A DNA stretch of 64,000 nucleotides from Streptomyces virginiae. GTDB taxonomy: Bacteria; Actinomycetota; Actinomycetes; Streptomycetales; Streptomycetaceae. Positions 1-9,216 of the stretch are shown in pieces (the stretch's first letter is position 1; each line of letters begins with the position of its first letter). The notes under the pieces are model-generated. The model searched no databases, was not told where the DNA came from, and saw only the letters and a program-made list of their open reading frames with translations. Location: assembly GCF_000720455.1 (NCBI RefSeq), contig NZ_JOAK01000001.1:186001-250000 (forward strand), written 5' to 3'. Both the position numbers and the translations under genes were made by a program.

Positions 1-875
1 TCTTCGTCCTCGCCAACCAGGTCGGCCTCGTCATCGTCACCCAGCTCGCCACCTGGGCCGGTTCGGTCGCCGAGAAGCAGGGCCACCCCGGTACCGGCAT
101 CACCGCCTACAACTACGCGCTGCTGCTGTGGCAGATGCCGCAGGCGATCATCACCGTCTCCGTCATGACGGCCGTCCTGCCCCGCATCTCCCGCTCCGCC
201 CACGACGGGGACGCCGCCGCGGTCCGCGACGACATCTCCTACGGCCTGCGCACGTCCGCCGTCGCGATCGTGCCCTGCGCCTTCGCGTTCCTCGCGCTCG
301 GCGTCCCGATGGCCACCCTGCTCTACGCGGGCTCCGGCTCCGGTGCCCAGAACATCGGCTACGTCCTGATGGCGTTCGGCCTGGGACTGATCCCGTACTC
401 CGTCCAGTACGTCGTCCTGCGCGGCTTCTACGCCTACGAGGACACCCGCACGCCCTTCTACAACACCGTCATCGTCGCCGCCGTCAACGCAGCGGGCTCG
501 GCGATCTCCTTCTTCGTACTCCCCGCCCGCTGGGCGGTCGTCGGTATGGCGGCCTCCTACGGTCTCGGCTACGCCGTGGGCGTCGGAGTGGCCTGGCGCC
601 GCCTGCGCACCCGGCTCGGCGGCGACCTCGACGGCGCCCACGTCATGCGCACCTACGCCCGCCTCACCGGCGCCTGCGTCCCGGCCGCCGCCGTGGCCGG
701 CGCGGCCGCGTTCGGGGTCACCCAGTGGCTGGGCAGCGGAGTCCTCGGTTCCGCCGCCGCCCTGGTCGCCGGCGGTATCGCCCTGGCAGCCGTGTTCCTC
801 ATCGCGGCCAAGCGGATGCGGATCGAAGAGCTCAACGCGATGGTCGGGATGGTCCGAGGACGTTTGGGGCGCTGA
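1..875 (+). CDS. murJ: MurJ/MviN lipid II flippase, C-terminal part (5' end outside window)
   Basis: Reading starts in the frame of base 3 and gives about 290 residues ending at a TGA at 873-875. The sequence is almost wholly hydrophobic helices joined by short basic loops and has the MviN-like stretch VMTAVLPRISRSA. MurJ moves lipid-linked peptidoglycan precursor across the membrane. The next gene encodes a pseudokinase; in mycobacteria the equivalent pseudokinase is fused to MviN, so the two products probably act together. The N-terminal half lies upstream of the window, so the start cannot be judged. Confidence 0.93.
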   Translation, partial: FVLANQVGLVIVTQLATWAGSVAEKQGHPGTGITAYNYALLLWQMPQAIITVSVMTAVLPRISRSAHDGDAAAVRDDISYGLRTSAVAIVPCAFAFLALGVPMATLLYAGSGSGAQNIGYVLMAFGLGLIPYSVQYVVLRGFYAYEDTRTPFYNTVIVAAVNAAGSAISFFVLPARWAVVGMAASYGLGYAVGVGVAWRRLRTRLGGDLDGAHVMRTYARLTGACVPAAAVAGAAAFGVTQWLGSGVLGSAAALVAGGIALAAVFLIAAKRMRIEELNAMVGMVRGRLGR

Positions 876-992
876 TGCGCACAACCGTCGCCCCCTTTCG
901 TGTGTCGTGCATAGCGTCGGACTGTGGGCACAATTGGCATGGCTTCGCAGACTGGCCTACAGCGCGCAACGGATGGGGAGGCAGGAACGACG

Positions 993-2726
993 GTGGCGGA
1001 ACGTAGCACGGCTGCCGTCGACGTGGCCGACAACGACGGCGACGAGCCGTCTGCCGCTCAGGCGGCAAGGGCCACGTCCGACGGGGTGGACACCCAGAAC
1101 GGACGAGCCGCGGACGGACCCATGCCCGAAAAGGACGGCGAACGCACGAACACGGCCTCCACGGCCGCACCCGAACTCCACAGCGGTCACAAGCTCGCCA
1201 GACGCTACCGGCTGGAAGAGTGCGTCACCCGTGTGGACGGATTCAGCAGTTGGCGCGCGATGGACGAGAAGCTGCGCCGCGCCGTGGGCGTGCACCTGAT
1301 GCCCGCCGACCACTCACGGGCGCGCTCCGTCCTGGCCGCCGCCCGCTCGTCCGCCCTCCTCGGCGACCCGCGGTTCGTCCAGGTGCTCGATGCCGTGGAG
1401 GAGAACGACCTCGTCTACGTCGTCCACGAGTGGCTGCCGGACGCCACCGAACTCACCGCTCTGCTCGCCGTGGGGCCGCTGGAGGCCCATGAGGCCTACC
1501 AGCTCGTCAGCCAGGTCTCCCAGGCGATGGCCGCCGCGCACCGCGAAGGGCTCGCGCACCTGCGGCTTACGCCGAGCGCGATACTGCGCACGTCCACGGG
1601 TCAGTGGCGCATCCGCGGCCTCGCCGTGAACGCCGCGCTGCGCGGCATCACCAGCGAGACCCCGCAGCGCGCCGACACCGAAGCCATCGGCGCCCTGCTC
1701 TACGCCGCCCTGACGCAGCGCTGGCCGTACGAGAGCGACGCGTACGGCCTCGCCGGTCTGCCCAAGGGGGTCGGCCTGATCGCCCCCGACCAGGTCCGCG
1801 CCGGCGTCCACCGGGGCCTGGGCGAGCTCGCCATGCGTGCGCTCGCCAACGACGGGGCCACCGCCTCGCGTCAGGAACCGGCCTGCACCACCCCGGAGGA
1901 GCTGTCCAAGGCCGTTGCCGCGATGCCCCGCATCCGGCCGCCGGAGCCCGCCTTCACGGCGCCGCCGGAGTACCAGCACACCACCTACCAGCAGGGCAGC
2001 TACGGCCGTGCCACGCCCCCCGGCGTGACCACCGTCCAGAGCCTGCCCGTCGCGCCTCCGCCGCCGCCCCTGCAGAGCCGTACCGGCCGCGCGCTCAAGT
2101 GGGGTGTCGCCGCCCTGCTGATCGCCGCGCTCGGCCTGGGCAGCTGGCAGCTGGCCGACACCCTCCTGGAACGCGGCACCCAGAAGGGCAACAGCGGCAC
2201 CAGCAACAACACCAAGCCCGGCACCGACGACAACCCGAAAGAGGCGGAGCGCACCCCTCTGTCCATCAAGGGCGCGGCGGAGTACTACCCGGACAACAAG
2301 GCCCAGGACCTCGACGGCGTCTCCAAGAGCTACGACGAGGACCCCAATTCGTTCTGGCGGACCTACCGGTACGACGACGGTCCTGACCTCGGGGCGTACA
2401 AGGAGGGGCTCGGACTCGTCTTCGACCTCGGCGAGGAGCAGGAGGTGAGTGCGGCCTCGATAGCGTTCAGGTACGACGGAGACCACACCACCGCGACGAT
2501 CTACGCCGCGCCGAGCCTGTCGTCGTCCACTCCGATCAAGAACATGGAGCCGATCGCCAGCGGAACCACGAAGGACAACAAGCTGGAACTCGTCGCGGCC
2601 AAACCGGTCAAGACGCGCTACGTGGTGCTGTGGCTCACGGCCATGCCGAAGGCCGGAGCTTCGGAGTACAGCGGCGCCGGCTTCAAGCAGGGCATTTCGA
2701 ACGTCGTCTTCTCCCGGACCTCCTAG
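993..2726 (+). CDS. Membrane-anchored pseudokinase of the MurJ locus with extracellular discoidin-like domain
   Basis: About 577 aa from GTG 993 (VAERSTAAVDV). In-frame starts at 924 and 939 would add up to 23 residues; 993 is preferred because it follows a GGAGGCAGG-like ribosome site. Domains: a disordered acidic N-terminus, a kinase-like fold (about 65-320), a proline-rich linker, one membrane helix (about residue 370) and an extracellular beta-rich domain resembling F5/8-type (discoidin) sugar-binding modules. The catalytic loop reads HLRLTP in place of HRDxKP and the DFG position reads RGL, so phosphotransfer is unlikely. In Mycobacterium the corresponding MviN pseudokinase is a phospho-regulated docking module for an FHA protein. 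The role here is inferred from that family and from adjacency to murJ. Confidence 0.85.
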   Translation: MAERSTAAVDVADNDGDEPSAAQAARATSDGVDTQNGRAADGPMPEKDGERTNTASTAAPELHSGHKLARRYRLEECVTRVDGFSSWRAMDEKLRRAVGVHLMPADHSRARSVLAAARSSALLGDPRFVQVLDAVEENDLVYVVHEWLPDATELTALLAVGPLEAHEAYQLVSQVSQAMAAAHREGLAHLRLTPSAILRTSTGQWRIRGLAVNAALRGITSETPQRADTEAIGALLYAALTQRWPYESDAYGLAGLPKGVGLIAPDQVRAGVHRGLGELAMRALANDGATASRQEPACTTPEELSKAVAAMPRIRPPEPAFTAPPEYQHTTYQQGSYGRATPPGVTTVQSLPVAPPPPPLQSRTGRALKWGVAALLIAALGLGSWQLADTLLERGTQKGNSGTSNNTKPGTDDNPKEAERTPLSIKGAAEYYPDNKAQDLDGVSKSYDEDPNSFWRTYRYDDGPDLGAYKEGLGLVFDLGEEQEVSAASIAFRYDGDHTTATIYAAPSLSSSTPIKNMEPIASGTTKDNKLELVAAKPVKTRYVVLWLTAMPKAGASEYSGAGFKQGISNVVFSRTS

Positions 2727-2753
2727 CGCTTCTCGCGCTGTGCCCGGGGCATA

Positions 2754-2784
2754 GGGTCTGCGGGAACGGATTTCCCGCAGACCC
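2754..2784 (+). terminator. Perfect 13-bp stem-loop between pseudokinase and sigM
   Basis: Arms 2754-2766 and 2772-2784 (GGGTCTGCGGGAA and its complement) enclose a 5-base loop. There is no T-tract, as is common in Streptomyces. The left arm contains GGAAC (2763-2767), followed after 16 bases by CGT (2784-2786), which resembles an ECF-sigma promoter, so the element may serve both as terminator and as sigM promoter. Confidence 0.6.
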
Positions 2785-2862
2785 GTGCGGCCCGGCCCTC
2801 TCGGGCCGGCTCCCGGACGAACCCGGTTCGACACGTTCTCGGCTTCCAACAGGAGGGGAACC

Positions 2863-3564
2863 ATGGGGCCTGCCGCTGACGACCTCGCCCCCGCCTCGGA
2901 CCAGGAGCTCCTGACCCGGCACGTCGCCGGCGATGCCGATGCCTTCGGGGAGCTCGTGCGGCGGCATCGGGACCGGTTGTGGGCCGTGGCGCTGCGGACG
3001 CTCGGGGACCGGGAGGAGGCCGCGGACGCCGTACAGGACGCCCTGGTGTCCGCGTACCGGGCCGCGCACACCTTCCGTGGGGACTCCGCCGTCACCACCT
3101 GGCTGCACCGGATCACCGTGAACGCCTGCCTCGACCGTGCCCGCAAGGCCGCCTCGCGAAGGACGGCGCCCCTGGACGACACCGAGCGCCTGGAGCGCCT
3201 TCTGGAGCCCCACGAGTCCGCCGAGGCGCCCGCGGAGCGCCAGGACCTCCACCGCCAGCTCCTGGCCGCTCTCAGGACCCTCCCGGACGAGCAGCGGGCC
3301 GCGCTGGTCCTCGTCGACATGCAGGGATACCCCGTCGCAGAAGCCGCCGACATCCTCGACGTGCCCACCGGCACCGTGAAGAGCCGGTGTGCCCGTGGCC
3401 GGGCGAAACTCCTGCCGCTCCTCACTCATCTGCGCACGAATGCCGGGGATAACACCACCGCCGAGCGGGGAAGGAACCGGACGCCGGGCCCGCCCGTCCC
3501 ACCAGCGGCAGGACCCAGGCAACCAGACCCAGATGCTGTGAAGGGCGGAGGTGGACGACCGTGA
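2863..3564 (+). CDS. sigM: ECF RNA polymerase sigma factor, SigM/SigT type
   Basis: 233 aa from ATG 2863, placed 6-12 bases after AGGAGGGG at 2851; an upstream in-frame start at 2785 lacks a site. Region 2 (about residues 22-95, with DAFGELVRRHRDRLWAVAL and TWLHRITVNACLDRARK) and region 4 (about 135-190, with LPDEQRAALVLVDMQGYPVAEAA in outline and TGTVKSRCARGRAKL) are both intact. It directs polymerase to stress promoters and is presumably held by the anti-sigma factor encoded next, whose GTG overlaps this stop by 4 bases. The order sigma, anti-sigma, trxB, trxA matches the SigM locus of mycobacteria and the SigT/RstA locus of S. coelicolor. Confidence 0.93.
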   Translation: MGPAADDLAPASDQELLTRHVAGDADAFGELVRRHRDRLWAVALRTLGDREEAADAVQDALVSAYRAAHTFRGDSAVTTWLHRITVNACLDRARKAASRRTAPLDDTERLERLLEPHESAEAPAERQDLHRQLLAALRTLPDEQRAALVLVDMQGYPVAEAADILDVPTGTVKSRCARGRAKLLPLLTHLRTNAGDNTTAERGRNRTPGPPVPPAAGPRQPDPDAVKGGGGRP

Positions 3565-4484
3565 GCCCTGCGACTGACACGCCCGGCACGACCGGCACGA
3601 TCCGGCACCCGGACGTCTCGGAGATCTCCGACCTGACCGAAGGGCTGCTCTCCCCGTCCCGAACCGCGGAGATCCGCCGTCACCTCGACGACTGCGCCCT
3701 GTGCGCCGACGTCCACTCCTCCCTGGAGGAGATCCGCGGCCTTCTCGGCACCCTCCCCGGGCCTGCCCGTATGCCCGGCGACATCGCCGGGCGGATCGAC
3801 GCGGCCCTCGCCGCCGAGGCCCTCCTCGACGCGACCCAGCCACGGGACAAGGCCGCACCGGCCCCCGGCCTGCGCCCGGCGCTCCGCGACGTTTCACGTG
3901 AAACATCGCCGGCCGGTCACCCGAGCGGCCCAACCGGTCCCGGGCGACGCCGCGCACGCCGTCGGATCGCCGTCCTCGGCGGCTTGGCCGGCGCAGCCGT
4001 CTGTGCTCTCGGCCTCTTCCTCTTCGTCGACTTCTCCGGCACCCCACACCCCAACACCGCCGCTTCGGACTCAGCCGCCCACCCGCCCGTCAGCGCGCCC
4101 GCAGGAGGCGCCTACACCGCGCAGGGCCTCCAGGACAGCGTCCAGCGGCTGATCCCTCCCGGAACGGCTGCCAAGACCGCCCCCGGCGAGCAGAACAACA
4201 CCTTCGGAACGGACGACACCACCAGCGCTCCCGGTGTCGCCCCCGAGGGCAAGCGGGCGGCGCCGGAGGTCCCCTCCTGCGTCCAGGACGCGACCGGCCG
4301 ATCCGATGCTCCGCTGGCCGCCGAACGCGGCAGCTACCAGGGCGCCGCCGTCTACCTCCTCGTCCTGCCGCACCCGCAGGACGCCTCACGCGTGGACGCC
4401 TACCTCGTCGACACCACGTGCGAGAGCACCGGCTCGGCCACCCCGGGAAAGGTCCTCCTGAAGAGCAGCTATCCGCGAAGCTGA
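3561..4484 (+). CDS. Membrane-bound zinc-binding anti-sigma factor partner of SigM
   Basis: 307 aa from GTG 3561, overlapping the sigM stop (GTGA), so translation is coupled. The N-terminal cytoplasmic domain carries the ZAS signature HLDDCALC (HxxxCxxC). One membrane helix follows at about residues 137-157 ([20 protein letters not shown]), then an extracytoplasmic domain of about 150 residues. The protein should sequester the sigma factor until a redox or envelope signal releases it. A perfect parS site sits inside the coding sequence at 3891-3904, just before the membrane helix, and contributes the codons for VSRET. Confidence 0.9.
   Translation: MSPATDTPGTTGTIRHPDVSEISDLTEGLLSPSRTAEIRRHLDDCALCADVHSSLEEIRGLLGTLPGPARMPGDIAGRIDAALAAEALLDATQPRDKAAPAPGLRPALRDVSRETSPAGHPSGPTGPGRRRARRRIAVLGGLAGAAVCALGLFLFVDFSGTPHPNTAASDSAAHPPVSAPAGGAYTAQGLQDSVQRLIPPGTAAKTAPGEQNNTFGTDDTTSAPGVAPEGKRAAPEVPSCVQDATGRSDAPLAAERGSYQGAAVYLLVLPHPQDASRVDAYLVDTTCESTGSATPGKVLLKSSYPRS
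3891..3904. promoter_or_regulatory. parS: parS site 1 (inside anti-sigma gene)
   Basis: Perfect GTTTCACGTGAAAC, the binding site of ParB for origin segregation. It lies inside a coding sequence. Confidence 0.97.
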
Positions 4485-4513
4485 CACGTTCAGGTCCGCA
4501 CTGCGACGGGTGG

Positions 4514-4539
4514 GGAATGCGGGCGCCGTAGGATCCGTT
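4514..4539 (+). promoter_or_regulatory. SigR-type promoter of trxBA
   Basis: GGAAT (4514-4518), an 18-base spacer and GTT (4537-4539) match the SigR consensus GGAAT-N18-GTT exactly. In S. coelicolor trxBA is a known SigR target, induced by thiol oxidation. The position, about 70 bases before the trxB GTG, also excludes the longer in-frame start at 4510. Confidence 0.85.
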
Positions 4540-4608
4540 GGGTGGGGTGAGAGTCCGCACCGGCCCCCGGTAGGCAGCACGCAGTCCGCAGAGACGAGGA
4601 AGAAACCC

Positions 4609-5571
4609 GTGAGCGACGTTCGAAACGTGATCATCATCGGCTCCGGGCCGGCCGGTTACACCGCCGCCCTGTACACCGCACGCGCTTCGCTCAAGCCGCT
4701 GGTCTTCGAAGGTGCCGTCACCGCCGGTGGCGCCCTGATGAACACCACCGACGTGGAGAACTTCCCGGGCTTCCAGGACGGCATCATGGGCCCGGACCTC
4801 ATGGACAACATGCGTGCCCAGGCCGAGCGCTTCGGCGCCGAACTGGTCCCGGACGACATCGTGTCCGTGGACCTCACCGGTGAGATCAAGACCGTCACCG
4901 ACACCGCCGGCACGGTGCACCGCGCCAAGGCCGTCATCGTGACCACGGGCTCGCAGCACCGCAAGCTCGGCCTGCCCAACGAGGACGCGCTCTCGGGCCG
5001 CGGTGTCTCCTGGTGCGCCACCTGTGACGGGTTCTTCTTCAAGGACCACGACATCGCCGTCGTCGGCGGCGGAGACACCGCGATCGAGGAGGCCACCTTC
5101 CTCTCCCGGTTCGCCAAGTCCGTCACGATCGTCCACCGCCGTGACAGCCTGCGCGCCTCGAAGGCCATGCAGGACCGCGCCTTCGCCGACCCGAAGATCA
5201 AGTTTGCCTGGGACAGCGAGGTCGCCGAGATCCACGGCGAGCAGAAGCTCTCCGGGCTCACCCTGCGCAACACCAAGACCGGTGAGACCTCAGAGCTGCC
5301 CGTGACCGGCCTCTTCATCGCCGTCGGCCACGACCCGCGCACCGAGCTGTTCAAGGACCAGCTGGACCTCGACGACGAGGGCTACCTCAAGGTCGACGCT
5401 CCCTCGACCCGGACCAGCGTCACCGGTGTCTTCGGCGCCGGCGACGTCGTGGACCACACCTACCGTCAGGCCATCACCGCCGCCGGCACCGGCTGCTCGG
5501 CCGCACTCGACGCCGAGCGCTTCCTCGCCGCCCTCGCGGACGCCGAGAAGGCGGCCCACGCCGCGGTCTGA
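4609..5571 (+). CDS. trxB: Thioredoxin reductase (NADPH)
   Basis: 320 aa from GTG 4609, with GACGAGGA just upstream. FAD-binding [10 protein letters not shown] lies near residue 10, the redox-active pair CATC in [10 protein letters not shown] near residue 138, and the NADPH-binding [10 protein letters not shown] near residue 155; the length is normal for the low-molecular-weight family. It reduces thioredoxin with NADPH in the cytoplasm. trxA follows 58 bases downstream and both should be transcribed from the SigR promoter at 4514. Confidence 0.97.
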   Translation: MSDVRNVIIIGSGPAGYTAALYTARASLKPLVFEGAVTAGGALMNTTDVENFPGFQDGIMGPDLMDNMRAQAERFGAELVPDDIVSVDLTGEIKTVTDTAGTVHRAKAVIVTTGSQHRKLGLPNEDALSGRGVSWCATCDGFFFKDHDIAVVGGGDTAIEEATFLSRFAKSVTIVHRRDSLRASKAMQDRAFADPKIKFAWDSEVAEIHGEQKLSGLTLRNTKTGETSELPVTGLFIAVGHDPRTELFKDQLDLDDEGYLKVDAPSTRTSVTGVFGAGDVVDHTYRQAITAAGTGCSAALDAERFLAALADAEKAAHAAV

Positions 5572-5629
5572 ACGGTCTGATACCGCACCGCCCCACACCC
5601 CACCCCGCAGGAAGAACAAGGAGGCCGCT

Positions 5630-5971
5630 GTGGCCGGCACCCTCAAGAACGTGACCGACGAAGACTTCGACGCCGAGGTCCTCAGGAGCGCCAAGCCCGT
5701 ACTGGTGGACTTCTGGGCCGCCTGGTGCGGACCGTGCCGTCAGATCGCGCCGTCCCTCGAGGCCATCGCCGCCGAGTACGGCGACCAGATCGAGATCGTC
5801 AAGCTCAACATCGACGAGAACCCGGCCACCGCCGCCAAGTACGGCGTCATGTCCATCCCGACGCTGAACGTCTACCAGGGCGGCGAGGTCGCCAAGACGA
5901 TCGTCGGTGCGAAGCCGAAGGCCGCCATCCTGCGCGACCTCTCTGACTTCGTCGAGGTCAAGACCGCCTGA
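5630..5971 (+). CDS. trxA: Thioredoxin
   Basis: 113 aa from GTG 5630, preceded by AAGGAGG at 5618. It has the catalytic WCGPC motif in DFWAAWCGPCRQIAPSLE and the cis-proline loop SIPTLNVY. It is a small cytoplasmic dithiol protein kept reduced by TrxB and cotranscribed with it. A parS site and a strong terminator follow immediately. Confidence 0.97.
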   Translation: MAGTLKNVTDEDFDAEVLRSAKPVLVDFWAAWCGPCRQIAPSLEAIAAEYGDQIEIVKLNIDENPATAAKYGVMSIPTLNVYQGGEVAKTIVGAKPKAAILRDLSDFVEVKTA

Positions 5972-5982
5972 CGGCGGCCGAT

Positions 5983-5996
5983 GTTTCACGTGAAAC
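5983..5996. promoter_or_regulatory. parS: parS site 2 (fused to terminator stem)
   Basis: Perfect GTTTCACGTGAAAC. Its last two bases form the start of the terminator stem at 5995. Confidence 0.97.
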
Positions 5997-6030
5997 GGGC
6001 CCGCCCCCTCGAAGGGGCGGGCCCGTTTTT
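5995..6030. terminator. Rho-independent terminator after trxBA
   Basis: Perfect 13-bp GC stem (5995-6007 and 6014-6026) followed by T5. It lies between trxA and the convergent acetyltransferase gene. Confidence 0.93.
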
Positions 6031-6040
6031 CGTCTGATGC

Positions 6041-6658
6041 TCAGAGCGGCCGCAGCGCCGGCTCCTTGCGCGCCGCACCCAGCAGCCGATCCAGTGCCAG
6101 CTCGACGTCTTCCTTCCAGGACAGGGTCGACCGCAGTTCCAGTCGCAGCCGGGGATGGGCCGGATGCGGACGTACGGTCTTGAAGCCCACCGCCAGGAGA
6201 TGGTCCGCGGGCAGCAGGCAGGCAGGCCCCTCCCACCGTGCGTCCCCGAAGGCTTCGATCGCCCGGAACCCCCTGCGCAGGAGGTCCTTTGCCACCGTCT
6301 GCACCATGACCCGGCCCAGCCCCTGGCCCTGATACCCGGGCATGATCCACGCGGTGATCAGCTGAACGGCGTCCGGGGAGACGGGACTCGTCGGGAAGGC
6401 AGTGGCCCGTGGGACGTAGGCCGGTGGTGCGTACAGCACGAAGCCCACCGGAACGTCGTCCACGTAGACCACACGGCCGCAGGACCCCCACTCCAGCAGG
6501 ACAGCGGAGATCCAGGCCTCCTTCTCCGTCGCCGAAGTGCCCGCCTTCACGGCGGCCTCACCGGTGACCGGGTCCAGTTCCCAGAAGACGCAGGACCGGC
6601 AACGTCGGGGCAGATCCTGGAGGTTGTCCAGCGTGAGCGGTACCAGCCGACGACCCAT
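6041..6658 (-). CDS. GNAT-family N-acetyltransferase
   Basis: 205 aa from ATG 6658. The acetyl-CoA binding motif A is visible as GYQGQGLGRVMVQ near residue 128, preceded by the strand VQLITAWIMPG. The fold is a single GNAT domain with a short charged tail; the substrate cannot be told. A gene of this type sits between trxA and parB in other Streptomyces, so it belongs to the core order and is not an insertion. It converges with trxA. Confidence 0.85.
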   Translation of the reverse strand: MGRRLVPLTLDNLQDLPRRCRSCVFWELDPVTGEAAVKAGTSATEKEAWISAVLLEWGSCGRVVYVDDVPVGFVLYAPPAYVPRATAFPTSPVSPDAVQLITAWIMPGYQGQGLGRVMVQTVAKDLLRRGFRAIEAFGDARWEGPACLLPADHLLAVGFKTVRPHPAHPRLRLELRSTLSWKEDVELALDRLLGAARKEPALRPL

Positions 6659-6704
6659 GACCGCATCGTATCCACTGGTCCATCGTTCTTCGACAGCAAA
6701 GCGA

Positions 6705-6744
6705 AGGGGCGGACCACCGGTTCACACCGGCACGATCCGCCCCT
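6705..6744. terminator. Stem-loop downstream of parB
   Basis: AGGGGCGGA (6705-6713) pairs with 6736-6744, around a smaller inner CCGG-rich hairpin. It lies just past the parB stop. Confidence 0.65.
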
Positions 6745-6759
6745 CGGCCAATCCGGAGA

Positions 6760-7866
6760 TCACTCGCCTGCGAGGCCCTGGTCCAGCACCCGGCCCTCGC
6801 CCGGTGCCAGCGTCCCCAGAATCCGCTCCAGATCCTCCATCGAGGCGAACTCGACGGTGATCTTGCCCTTCTTCTGGCCCAGGTCCACCTTCACCCGGGT
6901 CTCGAACCGGTCCGACAGCCGTGTCGCCAGCTCGTTGAGCGCCGGCGACACCCGGGCACCGGCACGCGGCCCCTTCGGCTTGACCGCACTCGACGGCTCC
7001 GAGGCCATCAGCGTCACGATCTCCTCGACCGCACGCACCGACAGACCCTCGGCCACGATGCGATGGGCCAGCCGGTCCTGCTCCGCGGAGTCCTCCACAG
7101 ACAGCAGCGCCCTCGCATGACCCGCAGAGAGCACCCCGGCGGCCACCCGGCGCTGCACGGGCGGCGACAGCTTCAGCAGTCGCAGGGTGTTCGACACCTG
7201 GGGACGCGAACGACCGATCCGGTCGGCCAGCTGGTCATGCGTGCAGTTGAAGTCCTGCAGCAGCTGGTCGTAGGCCGCAGCCTCTTCCAGCGGGTTGAGC
7301 TGAGCCCGGTGCAGGTTCTCCAGCAGCGCGTCCAGCAGGAGCTTCTCGTCGTCGGTCGCACGGATGATCGCCGGAATGGCCTCCAGTCCGGCTTCCCGAC
7401 AGGCCCGCCAGCGCCGCTCACCCATGATCAGCTCATAGCGGCCGGGTGCCGACTGGCGCACCACCACCGGCTGGAGCAGACCCACCTCCTGAATGGAGGT
7501 CACCAGCTCGGCGAGCGCGTCCTCGTCGAACACCTCGCGCGGCTGCCGCGGGTTCGGCGTGATCGTGTCCATCGGCAGCTCGGCGAACATCGCTCCCGCC
7601 ACCACGTTCGCCTCGGGCTCCGGAGCCGGCTCAAGACCCGCCGTCGGCTCGTCCACCGTGACGACCGCCAGCGATGTTTCACGTGAAACATCGGCCTGCG
7701 CCAACGCCGCGAGCTTCGCCGCCGCGATCCCACGCTCGGACGTCAGCTCCGGTACCGCCGTCGGCGAGGTGGTACCGACACTGCTCGCCGGCAGCGTCTT
7801 CTCCTGCGGAGCCTGCGGGATCAGTGCAGCGAGCCCCCGTCCCAGCCCTCTACGTCGCTCACTCAC
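6760..7866 (-). CDS. parB: Chromosome-partitioning protein ParB
   Basis: 368 aa from 7866; its start overlaps the parA stop by 4 bases (7863-7866). The N-terminus [17 protein letters not shown] is typical. The ParB/Srx box is present as PNPRQPRE and [13 protein letters not shown], then the HTH ([20 protein letters not shown]), then a C-terminal dimerisation domain with basic KKGKITVEF. It binds parS and spreads to organise origins, with ParA, during sporulation. Its own gene contains a parS site at 7676-7689. Confidence 0.97.
   Translation of the reverse strand: MSERRRGLGRGLAALIPQAPQEKTLPASSVGTTSPTAVPELTSERGIAAAKLAALAQADVSRETSLAVVTVDEPTAGLEPAPEPEANVVAGAMFAELPMDTITPNPRQPREVFDEDALAELVTSIQEVGLLQPVVVRQSAPGRYELIMGERRWRACREAGLEAIPAIIRATDDEKLLLDALLENLHRAQLNPLEEAAAYDQLLQDFNCTHDQLADRIGRSRPQVSNTLRLLKLSPPVQRRVAAGVLSAGHARALLSVEDSAEQDRLAHRIVAEGLSVRAVEEIVTLMASEPSSAVKPKGPRAGARVSPALNELATRLSDRFETRVKVDLGQKKGKITVEFASMEDLERILGTLAPGEGRVLDQGLAGE
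7676..7689. promoter_or_regulatory. parS: parS site 3 (inside parB)
   Basis: Perfect GTTTCACGTGAAAC within the parB coding sequence, in the part encoding the N-terminal linker. Confidence 0.97.
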
Positions 7867-8951
7867 TGGATCCCCTCCGCCACACTCTGCGTGCTGTTCA
7901 TGCCTGCGCCCAGATGGGCGTGCTGGGACTCGTACTGCATACCGACCCCCCGATACGCGATCTCTCGCGCCGCCTCCAGATAGGAGAGGGAACCGCTGGA
8001 ACCCGGGTCATACGTGAGCACCGTCTGCCCATAGCTCGGCGCTTCGGAAATACGCACCGATCGGGGGATGCTCGTGCGCAGCACCTCCTTGCCGAAGTGG
8101 CTGCGCACCTCCTCCGCCACCTGCGATGCCAGCCGGGTCCTGCCGTCGTACATCGTCAGCAGGATGGTCGACACGTGCAGGGCCGGGTTGAGGTGGGCGC
8201 GCACCAGATCGACATTGCGCAGCAGCTGGCCGAGGCCCTCCAGCGCGTAGTACTCGCACTGGATCGGAATCAGCACCTCGGCGCCCGCCACCAGGGCGTT
8301 CACCGTCAGCAGTCCGAGGGAGGGCGGGCAGTCGATCAGGATGTAGTCGAGAGGCTGGTCGTACGCCTGAATCGCCCGCTGGAGCCGGCTCTCCCTCGCC
8401 ACCAGAGACACCAGCTCGATCTCCGCACCCGCCAGATCGATCGTGGCCGGAGCACAGAAGAGCCCCTCCACGTCCACGACCGGCTGGACGACCTCCAGGA
8501 GAGGCCTGCTGTCCACGAGCACGTGGTAGATGGACGGCACGTCGGCGTGGTGGTCGATGCCCAGGGCGGTGGACGCGTTCCCCTGAGGGTCGAGGTCGAC
8601 CACGAGGACCCGCGCCCCGTTCAGAGCCAGCGAGGCCGCCAGATTCACGGTCGTCGTGGTCTTGCCCACGCCGCCCTTCTGGTTGGCGACCACGATGACG
8701 CGGGTCTGTTCCGGGCGCGGCATGGCCGCCCCGGAGCGCCCCATGGCCTCGACCGCCAGCTGGGCGGCTCGACCGATGGGGGTCTCGTTGTCTACAAGGG
8801 GTGGGGCCGATGTTTCACGTGAAACATCCTCACCCACCGGTTCTGAGCGGGGACCGGGGACCGGGTCGGCCATCGGCCCCGCGAGGTTGGCGTCGGACCG
8901 CACGGTGTCACTCTCCTCGACATCAGGCTCGCGATGAACAGAGCCTGCCAT
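7863..8951 (-). CDS. parA: Chromosome-partitioning ATPase ParA
   Basis: 362 aa if started at ATG 8951 (MAGSVHREP). The frame stays open to 9113, but that upstream start is created partly by the parS site at 9098, so 8951 is preferred; no strong ribosome site marks either. The deviant Walker A motif [14 protein letters not shown], the Walker B motif [10 protein letters not shown] and the switch region [13 protein letters not shown] identify the ParA/Soj family. It drives origin positioning together with ParB; the two genes overlap. The N-terminal extension of about 100 residues before Walker A is longer than in Soj and contains a translated parS (VSRET). Confidence 0.95.
   Translation of the reverse strand: MAGSVHREPDVEESDTVRSDANLAGPMADPVPGPRSEPVGEDVSRETSAPPLVDNETPIGRAAQLAVEAMGRSGAAMPRPEQTRVIVVANQKGGVGKTTTTVNLAASLALNGARVLVVDLDPQGNASTALGIDHHADVPSIYHVLVDSRPLLEVVQPVVDVEGLFCAPATIDLAGAEIELVSLVARESRLQRAIQAYDQPLDYILIDCPPSLGLLTVNALVAGAEVLIPIQCEYYALEGLGQLLRNVDLVRAHLNPALHVSTILLTMYDGRTRLASQVAEEVRSHFGKEVLRTSIPRSVRISEAPSYGQTVLTYDPGSSGSLSYLEAAREIAYRGVGMQYESQHAHLGAGMNSTQSVAEGIQ
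8812..8825. promoter_or_regulatory. parS: parS site 4 (inside parA)
   Basis: Perfect GTTTCACGTGAAAC in the 5' part of parA. Confidence 0.97.
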
Positions 8952-9097
8952 GTCACCGGGGTCGCGAACCAGCGGGGCCCGTACTCCTGTGGATGAATCC
9001 ACCGATGTGGACAACTCCGTCCCCCTTGCTTCCTTGCGCTGGAGGGGGGACGCGGCCGCACGACCGCGGCTGATGATTCCGTGCAGCAGAGAGCGAC

Positions 9098-9111
9098 GTT
9101 TCACGTGAAAC
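9098..9111. promoter_or_regulatory. parS: parS site 5 (upstream of parA)
   Basis: Perfect GTTTCACGTGAAAC in the leader of parA, where ParB could also influence parAB transcription. Confidence 0.97.
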
Positions 9112-9216
9112 ACGATGCCCGGACGGAGTCTTCAGACCTCTACGACACTCCGAAATGCATACCTATAGGGCCCAACACAGACGAAATCTCCGCATGGGCC
9201 CCACACAGCCAGAGAA

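Noticed and set aside
8951..9113. Longer ParA starting at 9113 (MFHVKRR)
   Set aside because: The start codon and first residues are made by the parS palindrome, and 8951 gives the more usual N-terminus. It is kept only as an alternative.
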